Positions 27,541 through 35,636 of a stretch of DNA of 49,981 nt are shown here, one piece after another (the first letter of the stretch is position 1; each line of letters starts with the position of its first letter). The notes beneath the pieces were generated by a model. It did not search any database. It saw only the letters and a list, made by a program, of their open reading frames with translations, and was not told the DNA's origin. Source of the DNA: Deltaproteobacteria bacterium (lineage in GTDB: Bacteria > Desulfobacterota > Deferrimicrobia > Deferrimicrobiales > Deferrimicrobiaceae); the NCBI GenBank assembly GCA_021824125.1, contig JAKALO010000003.1, forward strand, positions 1 to 49,981, read 5' to 3'. Both the position numbers and the translations under genes were made by a program.

Positions 27541-28169
27541 TTGAGCACCCCCACGACGCTCTCGCCGGCCCGCACCCGGTCTCCCATCCGGACCCTGAGC
27601 GCGGCGGACTGCGGCAGGAAGATATCCACCCGCGATCCGAACCGGATCATTCCCACACGCTGACCCTGTTTCACCATGTCGCCCTCCGAAAGGCGGCACA
27701 CGATCCGCCGGGCGATCAGCCCCGCGATCTGTACATACGAAACCGTTTGCCCCCCCGGGGTTTCAAGGGACACGCCGTTTTGCTCGTTTTCGAGCGACGC
27801 CTTGTCGACGCTCGCCACGAAAAACTTCCCCGGGTTGTATCGCACTGCGGTCACTTTGCCCGAGACCGGCGCCCGGTTGACGTGGACGTCGAAGACGGAC
27901 ATGAAGACGCTCACCTTCTTTCCGGGCTCCGCGTTGTATCTCCCCGGCGGGCATTCGCCGCAAAAAACGACCCTGCCGTCCGCGGGCGAGATCACGGCGC
28001 CGGGCTCGCCCGGTGTGACCCGCTCGGGGTCGCGGAAAAACCACGCCACGAAGGCGGTCAGGAGGAGCCCCGTGACCGCGAGCGGCACGCTCTTCGGCCA
28101 GACGAAATAGACGGCCACGGTCGCCGCCGCGGTCGCGAGAACGAATGGGACGCCTTCCAGGGCGATCAC
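27537..28169 (-). CDS. psd: Phosphatidylserine decarboxylase, short type
   Basis: Psd makes phosphatidylethanolamine from phosphatidylserine. The 210-residue proenzyme has two hydrophobic segments near the N-terminus (about 7-24 and 29-45), SPADGRVV, FDVHVNRAPVSG, and IRFGSRVD, where the chain is cut before Ser179 to create the pyruvoyl cofactor. It is the short, archaeal-like type rather than the E. coli LGST type. It precedes pssA in the same run by a GTGA overlap, so both steps of PE synthesis are linked, and it follows ilvC by 12 bp. Confidence 0.95.
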   Translation of the reverse strand: MIALEGVPFVLATAAATVAVYFVWPKSVPLAVTGLLLTAFVAWFFRDPERVTPGEPGAVISPADGRVVFCGECPPGRYNAEPGKKVSVFMSVFDVHVNRAPVSGKVTAVRYNPGKFFVASVDKASLENEQNGVSLETPGGQTVSYVQIAGLIARRIVCRLSEGDMVKQGQRVGMIRFGSRVDIFLPQSAALRVRMGDRVRAGESVVGVLK

Positions 28170-28181
28170 GCGGCCGCCGCC

Positions 28182-29201
28182 TCAATTCTTCGTCTTGTCC
28201 ACCAGCCTTCCCTTGGCGATCCACGGCATCATGGCGCGGAGCCTTCGCCCCACCTCCTCTATCGGGTGCTCCTCGCCGCGCCGCGTGAGCGCGTTGAAGA
28301 CTGGCCGGTTGGCCTGGTTCTCCAACATCCACTCCCTGGCGAACGACCCGTTCTGTATTTCCTCGAGCATCCGCTTCATCTCCCTGCGGGTCTCGTCCGT
28401 GATGATCCGCGGGCCGCGGGTCAGGTCGCCGTACTGCGCCGTGTTGCTGATGGAGTAACGCATCGTGGAGATCCCGCCCTCGTAGACGAGGTCTACGATG
28501 AGCTTTAGCTCGTGGAGGCACTCGAAGTACGCCATCTCGGGTGCGTAGCCCGCCTCGACCAGCGTCTCGTACCCGGCCAGGATCATCGCCGTGACCCCGC
28601 CGCAAAGGACGGCCTGCTCCCCGAAGAGGTCGGTCTCGGTCTCCTCGCGGAAGGACGTCTCGATGACCCCCGCGCGGGCGGCCCCGATCGCCGCCGCGTA
28701 GGCCAGCGCGACCTCCTTGCTCTTTTTCGAGGGGTCCTGGTGGACGGCGATGAGGGCCGGCACCCCTTCCCCCCTCAGGTACTGCGCCCGCACAAGGTGC
28801 CCGGGGCCCTTCGGGGCCACCATGAAGACGTTGATGTCGGGCCTGGGAACGATCTGGCCGAAGTGGATGTTGAACCCGTGGGCGAACATGAGGAACGCGC
28901 CCTTCTTGAGGTTCGGCGCGACCGACTCCCGGTAGATCCGCCCCTGCAGCTCGTCGGGGAGGAGCATCGACACCACGTCCGCCTTCCCGACCGCGGTCGA
29001 CGCGTCGTGGACCTCGAACCCCGCGTCCTCCGCCTTCTTCGCGGCGGCGCCGCCGGGCAGCTCCCCGACGATCACGCTCATCCCGCTCTCCTTCAGGTTG
29101 TTCGCGTGCGCGTGCCCCTGGCTGCCGTATCCCAGGATCGCGATCGTCTTTCTCTTGAGGGACGCCGGCTTCGCGTCCTTCTCACGGTAGATCTTGACCA
29201 T
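28182..29201 (-). CDS. ilvC: Ketol-acid reductoisomerase
   Basis: IlvC rearranges and reduces acetohydroxy acids in valine/isoleucine synthesis. The 339-residue class I protein has [17 protein letters not shown] (24-40), [17 protein letters not shown], and the metal-binding [14 protein letters not shown] and [12 protein letters not shown]. The cofactor loop after the second strand reads GELPGGAAA (46-54). It lacks the Arg and Ser that commonly bind the NADPH phosphate and has a Glu instead, so NADH preference is possible (see findings). ATG 29199-29201 lies one base after the ilvN stop, with AGGGAGGGG upstream. Confidence 0.96.
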   Translation of the reverse strand: MVKIYREKDAKPASLKRKTIAILGYGSQGHAHANNLKESGMSVIVGELPGGAAAKKAEDAGFEVHDASTAVGKADVVSMLLPDELQGRIYRESVAPNLKKGAFLMFAHGFNIHFGQIVPRPDINVFMVAPKGPGHLVRAQYLRGEGVPALIAVHQDPSKKSKEVALAYAAAIGAARAGVIETSFREETETDLFGEQAVLCGGVTAMILAGYETLVEAGYAPEMAYFECLHELKLIVDLVYEGGISTMRYSISNTAQYGDLTRGPRIITDETRREMKRMLEEIQNGSFAREWMLENQANRPVFNALTRRGEEHPIEEVGRRLRAMMPWIAKGRLVDKTKN

Positions 29202-29202
29202 G

Positions 29203-29724
29203 TCATCCCCTCCCTTGATGCGGCATCTTGTCCGCTTGTGCCACGACATTCCCCCCGCGCGCGATTGACACCAGGCCCGTCCGCACCACCTCCCGGATCC
29301 CGATCGGCCGGAGCAGCTGGAGGAAGGCGTTGACCTTCGCCTCGTCCCCCGTCATCTCTATGGTGTAGCAGCGGGGCGCCACGTCGACGATCTTCGCGCG
29401 GAAGATGTCGACGAGCCGAAGCACCTCCGGCTTGGTCTCGGGCTCCGCGTTTACCTTGACCAGCACCAGCTCCCGGTCGACGGTTTCGACCCCCGTCAGG
29501 TCCACGACCTTGATGACCGAGATGAGCTTGTTCAGCTGCTTGAGGATCTGCTCGATGATCTGGTCGTTGCCGCTGGTCACGATCGTCATCCGGGAGACGG
29601 ACGGATCCAGCGTCTCGGCCACCGAGAGGGACTCGATGTTGAACCCCCGGCCGGAAAACAGGCCCGAGACCCGGCTCAACACCCCGAACTCGTTCTCCAC
29701 CAGGACGGATATCGTGTGGCGCAT
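29203..29724 (-). CDS. ilvN: Acetolactate synthase small subunit
   Basis: IlvN is the regulatory subunit that gives acetolactate synthase its valine feedback. The 173-residue protein has an N-terminal ACT domain ([31 protein letters not shown]) and the second ACT-like domain ending in [16 protein letters not shown]. It follows ilvB by 31 bp and precedes ilvC by one base. Confidence 0.96.
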   Translation of the reverse strand: MRHTISVLVENEFGVLSRVSGLFSGRGFNIESLSVAETLDPSVSRMTIVTSGNDQIIEQILKQLNKLISVIKVVDLTGVETVDRELVLVKVNAEPETKPEVLRLVDIFRAKIVDVAPRCYTIEMTGDEAKVNAFLQLLRPIGIREVVRTGLVSIARGGNVVAQADKMPHQGRG

Positions 29725-29755
29725 CGCGCGTTCTCCTTGCGGCCGGCTGAAAAAC

Positions 29756-31453
29756 TCAGACGAGCAGCATCTTCGTCAAAGGCGCCCCGGCCGGCACCAT
29801 CGGGTACACCATCTCGTTCGGGTCCGTCAGGATGTCGATGAACGCCGGCCCATCGACCGCGAACCCCTTTTTAAGCACCCCCTTCACCTCTTCCGTGCGG
29901 GTAGCGCGGAACCCGGCGGCGCCGTAAGCCTCCGCCAGCTTTACGAAGTCCGGGATCCGGGGCAGGCAGGTCTGGGAGTACTTCCCCTGGTAGAAGAGCT
30001 CCTGCCACTGGCGGACCATCCCCAGCGCCCCGTTGTTGAGGATCACCACCTTGACCGGGAGGCGGTACTGTACGGCCGTAGCCAGTTCCTGGATGTTCAT
30101 CTGGATGCTCCCGTCTCCGGCCACGTCGACCACGAGTTTGCCCGGCATGGCCACCTGGGCGCCGATCGCCGCGGGGAAACCGTACCCCATCGTCCCCAGC
30201 CCCCCGGAGGAGAGGAAAGTGCGCGGGCTGTCGTACTTGTAGAACTGGGCGGCCCACATCTGGTTCTGCCCGACCTCCGTCGTTATGATCGCCTGACCCT
30301 TGGTCAGGGCGTAGATCTGCTCCACCACGTACTGCGGCTTGATTTTCCCCTTGGGCTCATGCTTGTAGGAGAGAGGGTGTGTCCTGGCCCACTTCCGGAC
30401 CTGCTCGCGCCACGGGGTGATCTTCTCCCGGAACGAAGCCGCCTCCTTCGTCCCCTTGGTGAGCTTGATCATCTTCTTGAGCACGTCCTTGAGGTCTCCC
30501 ACGATCGGGATGTGGACCGGCACGTTCTTCTGGATCGAGGTGGGATCTATGTCCACGTGGACGATCTTGGCGTGGGGCGCGAACTCGTCGATCTTGCCCG
30601 TCACCCGGTCGTCGAACCGCGCCCCGAGGGCGAGGATCAGGTCGCAGTGGGAGATCGCCATGTTCGCGCAGTAGGTGCCGTGCATGCCGAGCATCCCCAT
30701 GTACAGCGGGTCGGTGCCCGGGAAAGCCCCCATCCCCATCAGCGTCGTCGTGACCGGGATGCCGAGAATGCCGGCGAACTCGGCCAGCTCCGACGAGGCC
30801 CCGGAAAGGATGGCGCCTCCTCCGGTGTAGATAACCGGGCGCTCCTTCTCCTTGAGAAGGCGGATGGCGCTTTCCACCTGCTTCGGGTGCCCCTCGTAGG
30901 TGGGGTGGTAGCCACGGACGTGTGCCTCCTTCGGGAGAACGTACTCCTCGGCGGAGGCCAGGACGTCCTTGGGGATGTCGACGAGCACCGGCCCCGGCCT
31001 GCCCGTCGAGGCGAGGAAAAAGGCCTCCTTGATGATCCGTGCCAGGTCCTTCGTATCCTTCACCAGGTAGTTGTGCTTGGTGCACGGCCGCGTTATCCCG
31101 ACGATGTCCGCCTCCTGGAAGGCGTCGTTCCCGATCATCAGGGTCGGAACCTGTCCGGAAAAAACGACTATGGGGATGGAGTCCATGTAGGCGGTTGCGA
31201 TCCCGGTGACCGTGTTCGTCGCGCCGGGGCCGGAAGTCACCAGGCAGACTCCGGTTTTTCCCGACGCGCGGGCGTAGCCGTCCGCCATGTGGACGGCCCC
31301 CTGTTCGTGGCGGGTCAGGATATGGCGCAGCTTCGTGCTCTTGAACAGCTCGTCGTAAATGTTCAGGACGGCGCCCCCGGGGTAACCGAACACAACGTCC
31401 ACCCCGAGGTCGGTCAACGCCCTGACCAAGATTTCCGCTCCTGTCATCTTCAC
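29756..31453 (-). CDS. ilvB: Acetolactate synthase large subunit
   Basis: This thiamine-diphosphate enzyme condenses two pyruvates, or pyruvate and 2-oxobutyrate. The 565-residue catalytic subunit has [15 protein letters not shown], the activating Glu in [24 protein letters not shown], a central FAD-binding domain with [10 protein letters not shown], and the ThDP motif [15 protein letters not shown]...NN. ATG 31451-31453 has AAGGGGGAAG upstream. Two tandem repeat elements and a U-run lie between it and ilvD. Confidence 0.97.
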   Translation of the reverse strand: MKMTGAEILVRALTDLGVDVVFGYPGGAVLNIYDELFKSTKLRHILTRHEQGAVHMADGYARASGKTGVCLVTSGPGATNTVTGIATAYMDSIPIVVFSGQVPTLMIGNDAFQEADIVGITRPCTKHNYLVKDTKDLARIIKEAFFLASTGRPGPVLVDIPKDVLASAEEYVLPKEAHVRGYHPTYEGHPKQVESAIRLLKEKERPVIYTGGGAILSGASSELAEFAGILGIPVTTTLMGMGAFPGTDPLYMGMLGMHGTYCANMAISHCDLILALGARFDDRVTGKIDEFAPHAKIVHVDIDPTSIQKNVPVHIPIVGDLKDVLKKMIKLTKGTKEAASFREKITPWREQVRKWARTHPLSYKHEPKGKIKPQYVVEQIYALTKGQAIITTEVGQNQMWAAQFYKYDSPRTFLSSGGLGTMGYGFPAAIGAQVAMPGKLVVDVAGDGSIQMNIQELATAVQYRLPVKVVILNNGALGMVRQWQELFYQGKYSQTCLPRIPDFVKLAEAYGAAGFRATRTEEVKGVLKKGFAVDGPAFIDILTDPNEMVYPMVPAGAPLTKMLLV

Positions 31454-31471
31454 GGCTTCCCCCTTGTAACT

Positions 31472-31493
31472 AAAAAAACCGGGACGGTCCTGG
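31472..31493 (-). terminator. Possible terminator or attenuator ahead of ilvB
   Basis: On the minus strand the outer end of repeat copy 1 can fold as a short imperfect hairpin (CCAGGACCGTCCCGG) and is directly followed by seven T's (complement of A31472-31478). The full element could also pair end to end. This could reduce transcription from ilvD into ilvB or act as an attenuator. I see no leader peptide rich in branched amino acids. Confidence 0.35.
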
Positions 31494-31572
31494 CGTCCCC
31501 TGTTCCTTCATCATCCTCGGTCGTGTGACTGCGATCCCTTTATTGTTCTGCCAAGCCCTCCTACAGGACCGT
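31481..31572. repeat. Terminal-inverted-repeat element, copy 1 (3' end clipped)
   Basis: Copy 1 is identical to copy 2 over its 92 bases but lacks the last three C's of the right terminal repeat, which here reads GTTAC. With five preceding bases (AAACC) it forms a direct tandem repeat of period 100 bp with copy 2. It lies wholly in the ilvD-ilvB gap. Confidence 0.9.
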
Positions 31573-31580
31573 TACAAACC

Positions 31581-31675
31581 GGGACGGTCCTGGCGTCCCC
31601 TGTTCCTTCATCATCCTCGGTCGTGTGACTGCGATCCCTTTATTGTTCTGCCAAGCCCTCCTACAGGACCGTCCC
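31581..31675. repeat. Terminal-inverted-repeat element, copy 2 (95 bp)
   Basis: The element begins GGGACGGTCCTG and ends CAGGACCGTCCC, perfect 12-bp inverted repeats, with a 71-bp interior. Each end also contains a small palindrome (GGACGGTCC). On the minus strand the left arm is followed directly by GTAG, a tetranucleotide seen beside REP hairpins of RAYT-type transposases. The right end overlaps ilvD: the ilvD stop codon (31661-31663) and its last codons lie inside the element. It has no coding capacity of its own, so it is a non-autonomous MITE- or REP-like repeat. Confidence 0.88.
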
Positions 31676-33322
31676 TAGAACGGCGCCGGTTCCGGCGGAG
31701 CCGACGAGCTTCGAGTAGCGCGCCAGGTACCCGGTCCCGACCTTGGGCGCCGGGGCCTTCCAGGCTTTCCTGCGCCGGGCGAGCTCCGCCGCCGGGACGT
31801 CGAGGGTGAGCTTCCTCCCCGGGATGTCCAGGACGACCGGATCCCCGTCCCTCACCAAGGCGATCGGCCCCCCCTCCATCGCCTCCGGTGAGACGTGGCC
31901 GACGCACGGACCGTGCGTCCCGCCGGAGAAGCGTCCGTCGGTGATGAGCGCGACCTTCGTGCCCAGCCCCATCCCCATGATCGCGGATGTCGGGGAAAGC
32001 ATTTCGCGCATCCCCGGCCCTCCCTTCGGCCCCTCGTACCGGATGACCACGACCATCCCCGGCGTGACCCTCCCCGCCATGATCGCGGCCATCGCGGCGT
32101 CCTCGGAACCGAACACCTTCGCCTTCCCGCGGAACCGGAACATCGAGGGGTCGACGCCGGACTGCTTGATGACCGCGCCGCCGGGGGCGAGGTTGCCGGT
32201 CAGGATGGCGATCCCGCCCTCGGGCCGCACGGGCGCGTCGAGGCGCCGGATGACCGCGTCGGAAAGCGCCCGCCCTCTCCGCGCTATCCTGGTAATGTCC
32301 TCTCCGGACACCGTCGGATTCTTTTCAAGCATGGGGAGCAGGCGGTTGAGGACCGCCGGTATCCCGCCCGAGAATTCCACGTCCTCCATCATGTGTGGCC
32401 CCGCCGGGGTCACGGTGGTCAGCTGCGGCGTCTCCCGGGATAGCCGGTCGAACTCCGACAGGGGGAGCCGGACCCCCGCCTCGCGCGCGATGGCAAGCAG
32501 GTGCAGGACGGAGTTTGAGGACCCCCCGAGCGCCATGTCCACCCTGACCGCGTTCTTGAACGCAGCGCGGGTCAGGATCTTGCGCGGGGTGATCCCCTTC
32601 CTGACCAGCTCGACTATCCGCCGGCCCGTCGAGTACCCGATGTGCCGTTTCCTGGACATCCCCGCCAGGGCGGTCGCACAGCCCGGCAGCGACATCCCGA
32701 GCGCTTCCGTAAGGCATGCCATCGTGTTGGCCGTGTAAAGCCCCTGGCAGGACCCCTCGCCGGGGCACGCCTCCGCCTCCAGACGCGAAAGCGTCCGGGC
32801 GTCGATCTCCCCGCGCTGGAAACGGCCCACCGCCTCGAAGGTGTCGGTGACCAGGGAGAGCCGGCGGTCGCCCATCCGGCCCGAAAGCATGGGGCCAGCG
32901 GTCAGCACGATGCAGGGGATGTCCAGGCGGGCCGCGGCCATGAGCATCCCGGGGGTGATCTTGTCGCAGTTGGTGAGCAGGACCAGGCCGTCGAGCGCGT
33001 GGGCCTCGGCGACCGACTCCACCATGTCGGCGATGAGCTCGCGCAGCGGCAGGGAGTAGTGCATCCCCCTGTGCCCCATGGCGATCCCGTCGCACACCGC
33101 GGGGACGCCGAACAGGAACGGGTAGCCGCCCGCCGAGTGCACGCCGTTTTCGACGACCCGCTCAAGGCTCCGCATCCCCACGTGCCCCGGCACAAGGTCG
33201 GTGAACGAGGTCGCGACGCCGATGAAAGCCTTCCCCATCGCGGCCTGCGGCACACCCGCGGCGCAATAAAGCGCGCGGTGCGGCATCCGTTCCAATCCCT
33301 TTTTCGTCCGGTCACTTCGCAT
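31661..33322 (-). CDS. ilvD: Dihydroxy-acid dehydratase
   Basis: IlvD dehydrates dihydroxy acids to the keto acids of isoleucine and valine with an Fe-S cluster. The 553-residue protein has [32 protein letters not shown], the [14 protein letters not shown] segment and [23 protein letters not shown] chose ATG 33320-33322; earlier in-frame codons have no family match. The last codons (about GTVL) and the TAG stop are provided by the terminal repeat of copy 2, so insertion of the element has probably rewritten the extreme C-terminus. Confidence 0.96.
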   Translation of the reverse strand: MRSDRTKKGLERMPHRALYCAAGVPQAAMGKAFIGVATSFTDLVPGHVGMRSLERVVENGVHSAGGYPFLFGVPAVCDGIAMGHRGMHYSLPLRELIADMVESVAEAHALDGLVLLTNCDKITPGMLMAAARLDIPCIVLTAGPMLSGRMGDRRLSLVTDTFEAVGRFQRGEIDARTLSRLEAEACPGEGSCQGLYTANTMACLTEALGMSLPGCATALAGMSRKRHIGYSTGRRIVELVRKGITPRKILTRAAFKNAVRVDMALGGSSNSVLHLLAIAREAGVRLPLSEFDRLSRETPQLTTVTPAGPHMMEDVEFSGGIPAVLNRLLPMLEKNPTVSGEDITRIARRGRALSDAVIRRLDAPVRPEGGIAILTGNLAPGGAVIKQSGVDPSMFRFRGKAKVFGSEDAAMAAIMAGRVTPGMVVVIRYEGPKGGPGMREMLSPTSAIMGMGLGTKVALITDGRFSGGTHGPCVGHVSPEAMEGGPIALVRDGDPVVLDIPGRKLTLDVPAAELARRRKAWKAPAPKVGTGYLARYSKLVGSAGTGAVLGTVL

Positions 33323-33429
33323 CGTCTTCCCTGATCCCCTTTCCCGGATAAAAAAAACCCCCGTGCGAGCGTTCCCGCCCAAGGGTAGTCCTGTTCCTGA
33401 CTCGAACGGTCTTCCGGTGGGTCGGCTGC
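33323..33429. other. Gap upstream of ilvD with possible terminator
   Basis: On the minus strand a GC-rich stretch (33357-33386) is followed by eight T's (complement of A33350-33357). A small stem GGGCG-GGAA-CGCTC and an outer ACCC/GGGT pairing can form. This could terminate the upstream YdcH-like transcript, or be an attenuator for ilvD 28 bp downstream. The fold is not strong, and I see no leader peptide. Confidence 0.35.
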
Positions 33430-33645
33430 CTATTGCCCGGTGAGCATCTTGGCGATCTGGTCCTTCTTGACCAGCTTCAGCTTCTGCAGCCGCTTGCGCT
33501 CCATCTCCTCTTCGGCCGTAAGGTACACCTTCCGGTCGAATTCCTTCAACTTATCGTCCAGCGTCCGGTGTTCGTGAACCAGGCTCCGGAACTCCGGGTT
33601 CTTTTCGACGAGCGCCGCCATCTTCTCTTCCTGTGGCTGGGCCAT
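33430..33645 (-). CDS. Small DUF465/YdcH-like coiled-coil protein
   Basis: The 71-residue, charged, helical protein begins [19 protein letters not shown] and contains the DUF465 pattern [21 protein letters not shown] followed by LKKEKL-type [13 protein letters not shown]. Function of the family is not known. The ATG 33643-33645 has GGAGG five bases upstream; a GTG two codons earlier overlaps that site and is less likely. A good sigma-70 promoter lies just upstream, so it is probably transcribed on its own. Confidence 0.85.
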   Translation of the reverse strand: MAQPQEEKMAALVEKNPEFRSLVHEHRTLDDKLKEFDRKVYLTAEEEMERKRLQKLKLVKKDQIAKMLTGQ

Positions 33646-33674
33646 CGGCACCTCCGGTTTTTAGATGGTTTTTC

Positions 33675-33702
33675 AGTCTATCAGAGGATGGGAAATTGTC
33701 AA
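33675..33702 (-). promoter_or_regulatory. Sigma-70 promoter of the YdcH-like gene
   Basis: On the minus strand TTGACA (33697-33702), a 16-bp spacer and TAGACT (33675-33680) lie in the gap between tsaB and the YdcH-like gene. Predicted start lies about 20 nt before the ribosome-binding site. Confidence 0.6.
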
Positions 33703-33748
33703 TTCGCGGCCGCGCACCCGGTTTGGGCATCCGTTCCCCATGGGGGGG

Positions 33749-34471
33749 CTATTTTCGCCATCGAGTGCCATTCTCCGCCTCTGAACGGCGCAGGTATGCG
33801 GGCACAAGCGAGCGTATGTCGGCCGCAGCCCCCTGGCGCGCAAGCCTTGCCGCGAAAAGCCCGACCGTAGAGGCGCTGGGCAGCCCCTCCCCTTCCGGTG
33901 CGAAGGTGGCCCGGTCCCCAAGCCTGTCCCGGAACAGGGGCCCGAAGGGGATCGCGCCGTCGCCGCAGAAGAACACCCTTCCTTCCGGCAACGTCCCGGG
34001 AAGCGCCTCCGGGGAGATAGCCGCGTCCGGGGAAAGCCGTTTCCACTCGCCCCCCTCCCGGCGGAACAGGGCTGCGTACAACTCCTGTTTCCGGGCGTCC
34101 AAAACCGGGCAGATGGAAACACCTTCGACGGGGAACCGCATCGCGAGCGCGTGGAGCGTCGGTACCGGGACGATCGGCACGCCCCACCCGAAGCAAAAAC
34201 CTTTTGCGGCCGCCATCCCCACGCGCAGCCCGGTGAACGAGCCCGGACCCGCCGAAACCGCGACCCGGGTTATGTCCCCCGGCCCGCGCCCCGTTTCCCG
34301 TAACAGGTCGGAAACGGCGGACAGGACCGTCGCGGACGCCTGCCGCCCGCAGGGCAGCGAGATTTCCGAGAGGACTTTGCCCTCCGAAACCAGCGCGACG
34401 CTCCCGTGCGGCGTCGCCGTCTCGATCGCGAGGATCAAGGATAAACAGGGACGGTCCTGGCGGCCACTCAC
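33749..34471 (-). CDS. tsaB: tRNA threonylcarbamoyladenosine protein TsaB
   Basis: TsaB partners TsaD and TsaE in making t6A in tRNAs. The product has the ASKHA fold pattern: ILAIETATPHGSVALV near the N-terminus, then VSAGPGSFTGLRVGMAAAKG and PTLHALAMRF. Start is uncertain. The family start would be TTG 34436-34438 (229 residues), but no ribosome-binding site precedes it. GTG 34469-34471, inside repeat copy 3 and preceded by GAGGATGAG, gives 240 residues with an extra MSGRQDRPCLS. Insertion of the repeat seems to have replaced the original translation start region. It is last in the rpsB-to-rseP run. Confidence 0.88.
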   Translation of the reverse strand: MSGRQDRPCLSLILAIETATPHGSVALVSEGKVLSEISLPCGRQASATVLSAVSDLLRETGRGPGDITRVAVSAGPGSFTGLRVGMAAAKGFCFGWGVPIVPVPTLHALAMRFPVEGVSICPVLDARKQELYAALFRREGGEWKRLSPDAAISPEALPGTLPEGRVFFCGDGAIPFGPLFRDRLGDRATFAPEGEGLPSASTVGLFAARLARQGAAADIRSLVPAYLRRSEAENGTRWRK

Positions 34472-34542
34472 AGCTCATCCTCCCCGGTCGTGTGACTGCG
34501 ATCCCTTTGCTGTTCTGCCAAGTCCTGCTACAGGACCGTCCC
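34448..34542. repeat. Terminal-inverted-repeat element, copy 3 (95 bp)
   Basis: It has the same length and the same perfect 12-bp ends (34448-34459 and 34531-34542) as copy 2. By my alignment about 14 of 95 bases differ, concentrated in the left third. It fills the gap between rseP and tsaB. Base 34542 is part of the rseP TAG stop, and the left end lies 9 bases from the family-like TTG start of tsaB. Confidence 0.88.
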
Positions 34543-35636
34543 TACCGGGTGACGATGCGGGCGATGTCGTTGTAGAAGACGAGCGCGGTCAGCATCAGGA
34601 TGATGGCCAGCCCCACCTGCTGCGCGATCGCCTTCGCCTGCGGAGACAGCGGCTTGCGCCGGATCGCCTCGATCGAAAAGAAGAGGATGTGCCCGCCGTC
34701 CAGGATCGGGATGGGAAGCAGGTTCAGGATACCCAGGTTGACGCTCAGCAGGCCGAGGAAATAGGCGAACGGGGAGACACCCTGCCGCGCCTGGTCGCCG
34801 GCGAGCTGGGCGATGAGGATCGGGCCGCCGAGGGTCTCGGACGGGAGGACGCGCGTCACCAGCTTCACGACCGTCATGACGGTCAACTCGATGAGCTTTC
34901 CGGTCTCTTTCCCGGCGCGCAGGAACGCGGAGACCGGGCCCAGCTTCCTGCGCACGATCTCCTGGCCGGCGATTATGCCGATCTTGGGCTCCCGGATCTT
35001 CTCCCCGAAGATGCTCGTACCCTCGCGGATCTCCGGGGAAACCTTGAATGCCATCTCCTTCCCATCCCTGCGAACGGTCAGTTCGAGCTCCCTCCCCGCG
35101 CCCTGCTGCTTTATCCGCACGGCAAGGTCCTCCCACGTCGCCACGGGTTCCCCCCCGACCCGCAGGACAACGTCCCCGCCGGAAAGGCCCGCCCGCGCCG
35201 CCGGTGAATCCGCCACCACGTCCCCGATCACGGGCAACAGCACGGGGACCCCGCCCAGGAAGACGACCCAGAAGACAAGGACCGCGAAGATGAGGTTCCC
35301 GAGAGGGCCAGCCGCCACGACCGCCATCTTCACCCCGAGGGATTTGTGCGAGAACGAACGCTCCCGAAGTTCGGGCGGAATTTCCTCCCCTTCGCTCTCC
35401 CCGACGAGTTTCACGTACCCGCCCAGCGGGATGGCGGAAACCATGTATTCCGTCTCTCCCCGCCTGAAGCCGAAAAGCCTCGGCCCGAAGCCGAAGGAAA
35501 ACTTCGTGACGCCGACGCCGAGCCGGCGCGCGACGAGGAAATGCCCGAATTCGTGGACGAAGATCAGGATGCCCAGGACCACGATGAAGGCGGCGGGAGT
35601 CGTCAGGAAATTTGCCGTGGCTGCCAGCGCGTTCAT
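34542..35636 (-). CDS. rseP: Site-2 intramembrane metalloprotease RseP
   Basis: RseP is a zinc protease in the inner membrane that cuts within membrane segments, classically the anti-sigma factor RseA. The 364-residue protein has the zinc site FVHEFGHFLVARRLG in the first membrane segment, the LDG motif in PIPILDGGHILFF near residue 310, and a single PDZ domain (about 120-195). The E. coli form has two PDZ domains. The ATG 35634-35636 overlaps the dxr stop (TGATG). Its stop codon TAG abuts repeat copy 3. Confidence 0.94.
   Translation of the reverse strand: MNALAATANFLTTPAAFIVVLGILIFVHEFGHFLVARRLGVGVTKFSFGFGPRLFGFRRGETEYMVSAIPLGGYVKLVGESEGEEIPPELRERSFSHKSLGVKMAVVAAGPLGNLIFAVLVFWVVFLGGVPVLLPVIGDVVADSPAARAGLSGGDVVLRVGGEPVATWEDLAVRIKQQGAGRELELTVRRDGKEMAFKVSPEIREGTSIFGEKIREPKIGIIAGQEIVRRKLGPVSAFLRAGKETGKLIELTVMTVVKLVTRVLPSETLGGPILIAQLAGDQARQGVSPFAYFLGLLSVNLGILNLLPIPILDGGHILFFSIEAIRRKPLSPQAKAIAQQVGLAIILMLTALVFYNDIARIVTR

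Noticed and set aside
29405-31528. 707-codon plus-strand open frame opposite ilvN and ilvB
   Set aside because: Antisense shadow. The ilvB and ilvN motifs are unambiguous on the other strand.
33386-33420. tRNA-like T-arm (GTTCGAGTC on the minus strand)
   Set aside because: No acceptor or anticodon stem can be formed around it.
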